This document shows, in pieces, positions 59,284-64,000 of a DNA stretch of 64,000 nt. Location: assembly GCF_025486335.1 (NCBI RefSeq), contig NZ_JAOOPZ010000001.1, positions 124,001 through 188,000 on the forward strand, in the 5' to 3' direction. Under the pieces are notes generated by a model. That model ran no database searches. It was given only the letters and a program-made list of their open reading frames with translations, and was not told where the DNA came from. Position numbers and translations under genes: made by a program. Every line of letters starts with the position of its first letter. Position 1 is the first letter of the stretch. Origin of the DNA: Mycoplasma zalophi. Lineage in GTDB: Bacteria; Bacillota_I; Bacilli_A; Mycoplasmatales; Metamycoplasmataceae.

Positions 59284-59951
59284 TGTCAAAAACAAAAACA
59301 CAAAATATTAAAGCTTCTTTTTGAAGAAGATTCTTATCTATGATTATTGATTTTATTATTTTCTTTGGATTTTTATTAATAACTTCTATTTTAGTTATAG
59401 ATAAAAAAATAGCAAACTTTCATAAAAACTATTTTTATTACATTTGAATAGTTTTAATAATTATTTATATTTTATTAATTTGAATAATTATTCCCATCAT
59501 TTCAAAAGGTCAAACAATAGGAATGTTAATCACTAAACTCAAAATTATTCCTAGTTTAGACAAATATAAATTAAATAATGTGATTTTACAAAGACAAATT
59601 TTATTTGCTTGATTATGAATTATTGTTTTGTGTTTATTTATTATTTTTGTGAGCCCTGAAACATTTATTGAAGCATCAAAACTCAATAAACAAACGATAA
59701 ATCAATTAACCATTACACAAAGAGGATTTATTTCTATTCCTCTTACACTAAGCGCAGTAACGGCTTTTATGGATTCTTTTTTAATCATTACAACAGCTAA
59801 AAATTCAAGAATAAGTTGAAATGATAGTTTTTCAAATTCTTTTGTAGTATATAAAAACAAATTCGAAACAATAATAGAGGATGATGATTGACAAAACAAT
59901 AATATAAAACCCAAAAAAAGAATATTACCAAAAATAAATTTTATAAATTAA
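59283..59951 (+). CDS. RDD-family membrane protein
   Basis: This 222-aa protein has the RDD signature: FWRRFLSMIIDFIIFFGF (Arg and Asp in the first helix), a second helix IWIVLIIIYILLIWIIIPIIS, and GQTIGMLITKLKII (family GxxxGxxxxxLxI). Two further helices and a basic C-terminal tail follow. RDD proteins are thought to be transport-related, with Na+/H+ exchange reported for one. It lies between the glycosyltransferase and pcrA genes in one operon. Confidence 0.82.
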
Positions 59952-59961
59952 GGAGCTAATT

Positions 59962-62193
59962 ATGGAAAATGAAGTAATAAATGAATTTAGTATAGATTCA
60001 TTAAATGATCAACAAAAGCAAGCAGTATTACACACAAGGGGACCACTTAGACTTATTGCAGGGGCAGGAAGTGGAAAAACCAGAGTTCTGACTTATAAAA
60101 TTGCTCACTTAATTAAAAACATGAATATTTCACCGTCAAAAATATTAGCTGTAACTTTTTCTAATAAAGCAGCTAATGAAATGAGAGAACGTGCTTTAGA
60201 CATGATTGATAATACATATGAAAAACCCGTAATCTCCACATTTCACGCACTATGTTCTAAAATTTTAAGAAGAGAGATTTCAAATATAAATTACCCGAAT
60301 GATTTTCAAATTTTAGACGAATTGGATCAAAAACAAATTTTAAGATTAATATATGGAAAATTAGGAATTGATTCGCAGGAATACAGTACTTCAAGTGTTT
60401 TAAGTTATATCGATAATGCAAAAAATCTATTAAAAACTCCTACTCAAGCAATAGAAGAAGCGGAAGAAGAACAAAAAATTTTAAATAAAAAACATTCAGA
60501 AAAAGATTTAAGACCTTATATTTACGAAGAATACGAAAACCACTTAAAAAACACTCATTCTTTAGATTTTACAGATTTATTAGTATATACAAGACAAATT
60601 TTCTATGACCCTCAATACAAAAATATTAGAGAAAAATGAGAAAATATGTTTGATTATATTCTTGTTGATGAATTTCAAGATACAAGTCAAATTCAATATG
60701 ATATTGTTAAAGTTTTAGCAAAAAATCAAAATATAACAATTGTTGGTGATCCCGATCAAACTATTTATACTTGAAGAAATGCTGATATCAACATAATTGT
60801 TAATTTTGATAAAGATTTTTCAAATGTAGAAACTATTAAACTAGAACAAAATTATCGTTCAAGTAAAAAAATAATTGAAGCAGCAAATAAATTAATTAGT
60901 AAAAACATATTAAGAGTTGAAAAAAGACTTTTTACTGAAAATGAAGAAGGTGAAAATATTGAATTTTACTGTGGATTTAGTGATGAAGCTGAAGCAAGAT
61001 GAATTGCTGCAAAAATTGGTGAACTTAAACGTAAAAGAGTTCAACTAAAAAACATTGCAATCTTATATAGAACTAACTCATATTCAAGAGCAATAGAAGA
61101 AGCTTTAATGTTTGAAAATACAAACCATAAAGTTTTTGGTTCAATAAGATTTTATCAAAGAGAAGAAATAAAAGATGCTCTAGCATATTTAAGAGTGATT
61201 CACGATGGATCTGAAATTTCACTATTAAGAATTATTAATAAACCTTCAAGAAAAATAGGTTCTGAAACAATTCAAAAACTGCTAACATATGCTTCAAAAT
61301 ACAACGAAGACTTGTGAACAACACTAGAATCTAGATTTGTTGAATTACAAAAAATAACCGGAATAAATCGAAGCACACTCGAAAATATCGCTAATTTAAT
61401 TAATGCCATTAGATGATCAAGAAGAAGAATTCAAACAACAGGTATTTCCAAAGTTTTATATGAACTAATTTATCATAAAATAAACTATTTTGGTTCTTTA
61501 AAATTAACAGAAGATGAATTAGAAAATAAAATTGAAAACTTCAAATCACTAATTGCAGCTATAGAAAATTGAGAACACAAAAACCCAAATAGCGGAATTG
61601 ATGAATATCTTCAAGAAATAACTTTAATAACTGATAGAGATCCGGAAGATGATGTAAGTTCATATGTTTCATTAATGACTGTTCATAATGCAAAGGGACT
61701 TGAATACGATTATGTATTTATTGCTGGACTTGCTGAAAACATTTTTCCACATTATCGTTCTATAGCACCACAAGGCGAAAAACCATCAATGTTTTCAAAA
61801 CCTAAACCTAATGCTGTTTTAGCAAATCCAGAACTTCTTGAAGAAGAAAGAAGATTAGCATATGTTGCTATAACAAGAGCTAAGAAAAAACTATTTGTAA
61901 GTTTTTCAACCTCAAAACATAATGAAGAAAGCAGATTTATACAAGAAGCGGGTGTAAGAGGTACAGGTAGATTGATAGGAATTGCAAATTCATTTAGCAT
62001 TGCAGATGATATAAATGAAAATATAAAAATAATAGCAGGTGATAAAATCGTTCATTCTAAATTTGGTAAGGGTGTGGTTTTAAGTTCTATGGGAGATGTA
62101 ATAGAAGTTAAATTTGATATAGATGGTTCTCAAAGAATGCTTTCTAAATCACAAGCACCTATTAAAAAATACATTGATGAGGATGATGATTAA
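59962..62193 (+). CDS. pcrA: ATP-dependent DNA helicase PcrA/UvrD
   Basis: This superfamily 1A 3'-5' helicase acts in excision repair and replication restart. The 743-aa product has the Q-motif [21 protein letters not shown], Walker A GAGSGKT, and [14 protein letters not shown]. Walker [48 protein letters not shown] and [15 protein letters not shown] complete the helicase motifs. A short C-terminal segment resembles the PcrA tail (HSKFGKGVV). AAGGAG precedes the ATG. Confidence 0.97.
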
Positions 62194-62195
62194 TT

Positions 62196-63707
62196 GTGAG
62201 TTTTCAAATATTAATATTTATATTTACTTTAATATTATTTACAATTGTTTGTATCATAATTTTCGCTTATATAAATAAACATAAAAACAATTATGGCGTT
62301 ATTCCTTTAACAATTGATTATAAAAACAAAAGAATAAAATTATTATCTTATAAAAAAAGTTCAATAAACTTAATGCCCTTTACAAAAAATGAAAAATTAA
62401 ATAGTGGTAAATGACTTTCTTTTGATGAATTTTCTGATTTATTTTTAGAGCCATATAAAAACAACCTTTCTAAACTTTTTCAAGAAATAATCAACAATAA
62501 ACAAGATTTAACAATTAATTTAATGACTAAAAAATATAAAATTCAATTAACCCTTATAAGTCCAACTAATATAGAAGAAGAAAATGCTGCACTTTTATAT
62601 TGACAATCAATATATAAAGAAAAAACTGCGCAATTAACTTATGTTGATGACTATACCAATATAGCTAATGAAAAAAATTCTTTTAAAATTTTCTTTAATT
62701 TAAAAGAAAGAAACATTCATAAAAAAGATTTATTTTTAAAATTTATAAGCACAAAATTAAATAAAAAATATAAATATAAAATTTTTGTTAAATATTCAAT
62801 AATTTATCTTTCTGTTAACTTAACAAAAACACATATATTGAATAAATATTTTTATAAATTGTTAAAAATTTTTGAAGCGTCGTTTTTAAGTAAATTATGT
62901 AACGGAATTATTTTTATTCCTTCTAACTTTCAAATTTCTAATTTAGATAACAATATTAACTCAATAGATTACTTGCAGTTTTTAACAAAAAAAGAATCTA
63001 AAGTTATTATTTTAAATAATTCTCATTTAACAAATGAAAGAGTTGAGGAATTTGAAGGAAATTACAAAAAAATTTCTAATTTATTGCAAAAAGGAGTAAT
63101 TAAATACATTGAAAAACCTGTTTATGAGTTTTTTAATAAACCTTCTGATATAAAATTTATTTATCCTGAAATAGATAATAATAATCAAGAATCAAATTAT
63201 GTTTTAAAGAACACAGGTTTAAAGTACAATTTTTTAGATAAATTTGTTAATATAAAAATAGAAAATAATACAAATATTTATTTTTTTCCAATAATAGATT
63301 ATGATTTTTTATACTTATCAGGACAAGAAATTAAAAAATCCTTTATAGATAAAATTAATCAAATAAAAATTGTGGTAGTTGTAAAAAATTTAAATAATTT
63401 AGATTTAATTTATACAAAAGCATTAAGTTTAAAAACATATGGAATAGATGTTATCGTTGGAGTCGCTACTTTGGATAATAATATTATTCAATTAATACAA
63501 AAAATAAATGCAGATTTTGTAGTATTAACAAAAAAAATTACCTCTTCATTAGATACATCAAAAAATTTTAGTTACTTAGTTGGATTACTAAACTTTGCAA
63601 AAGATTCTAATGTAAAATTTATTTTTGAGGATTTAGACATAACAAAACAGGGTTATAAAATAAGAAAAAATTTAAATATTTTCTTATACTCAAAGGAGAT
63701 AGAATAA
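62196..63707 (+). CDS. Membrane-anchored protein with a possible degenerate EAL-like domain
   Basis: A 503-aa product starting at GTG 62196 with GAGG inside the end of pcrA. One N-terminal transmembrane helix (ILIFIFTLILFTIVCIIIFAYI) is followed by a large cytoplasmic region. The C-terminal part (ALSLKTYGIDVIVGVATLD, IQKINADFVVLTKKI, SYLVGLLNFAKDSNVKFIFEDLD) has the strand/helix spacing of the second half of EAL phosphodiesterase domains (DDFGTG, iKID, viaEGVE). All catalytic residues are replaced. This similarity is my pattern reading, not a confirmed family. The gene is coupled to degV (TAATG). Confidence 0.7.
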
Positions 63708-64000
63708 TGAAAAAATTAGGTATTGTTATAGATTCTTTTTCTGGTTTTACAGAAAAAGAAGCAAATGGTTTTGGGTTTGAGTTTCTACCACTACAGATAA
63801 ATGTAGGTGGTGTTAATAAATTAGAAGGAATTGAAACTTCTAATGTTGAAATATTGGTTCAACTAAGAAATGGGTTAGAATGTAAAACTTCATTACCACC
63901 TTTTGCTTATATGGAAACATCACTAAAAAAATGATATGAAAAATATGATCAGGTAATTATCTTACCTTTAAACAGTCATTTATCTAGTGAACATGATTTT
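63707..64000 (+). CDS. DegV family protein, partial
   Basis: The first 98 residues are visible; the gene runs out of the window. MKKLGIVIDSFSGFTEKEANG matches the DegV N-terminus (DSxSG in place of the common DSTSD), and KTSLPPFAYMETSLKKW corresponds to the TSQPSxxxF fatty-acid-contacting segment. QVIILPLNSHLSSEH fits IxISSxLSGT. DegV/FakB-type proteins bind fatty acids and can present them to a kinase. TGA encodes Trp. Confidence 0.85.

Overview
The window is a chromosomal segment of an AT-rich mollicute. UGA is read as tryptophan throughout (for example inside EF-Tu, enolase, FtsH and AsnRS, always at positions where the family has Trp), so the frames were joined under genetic code 4. Very low GC, many lipoproteins with a Cys lipobox, no cell-wall genes and the gene content point to a Mycoplasma/Mycoplasmopsis-type species; I cannot name the species. 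I saw no insertion sequence, integrase, prophage or CRISPR array.

Layout. 1-1455: a two-gene drug/export-type ABC transporter (minus). 1459-3037: tuf with its own promoter and leader, then the SRP RNA. 3134-8112: a surface protein gene broken by a TAA, an OppB/OppC permease pair without ATPases, and an Arg-rich lipoprotein. 8149-10863: a DUF885-type metallopeptidase lipoprotein. 11091-11547: a long, apparently non-coding, strongly structured RNA locus of unknown class. 11589-18999: a minus-strand operon (P68-like lipoprotein, SNase-like nuclease lipoprotein, ATPase with a giant coiled-coil insertion, two permeases, 51-aa membrane peptide), matching the M. genitalium MG185-MG189 order. 19227-21177: two tandem NrnA-type DHH phosphoesterases, related to MG190. 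21216-33459: uvrC, tRNA-Arg, lplA, an alpha/beta hydrolase, eno, tig, a CNNM/CBS protein, RNase J and recO. 33514-34350: a membrane protein. 34420-43275: a divergent pair encoding a 1896-aa M26 (ZmpB/IgA1-protease-like) zinc protease and a 985-aa PI-PLC-domain surface protein. 43316-54579: housekeeping genes ftsH, tilS, pth, recD2, serS, rmuC, thyA-folA and rplK-rplA. 54676-56793: a surface transglutaminase-like/LRR protein. 56943-64000: asnS, a glycosyltransferase, an RDD protein, pcrA, a possibly degenerate EAL-like protein and a partial degV.

How the parts may work together. The nuclease lipoprotein, binding lipoprotein and ABC importer, next to two oligonucleotide phosphoesterases, look like a nucleic-acid scavenging route: digestion at the surface, import, and final conversion to mononucleotides. 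thyA-folA would supply dTMP. Several large exported proteins (DUF885, M26, PI-PLC, transglutaminase-LRR) form a host-interaction set. The least explained elements are the RNA locus at 11091-11547, a short GC-rich minus-strand transcript candidate at 21216-21259, and three genes with an identical TATAAT-N6-ATG leaderless layout.
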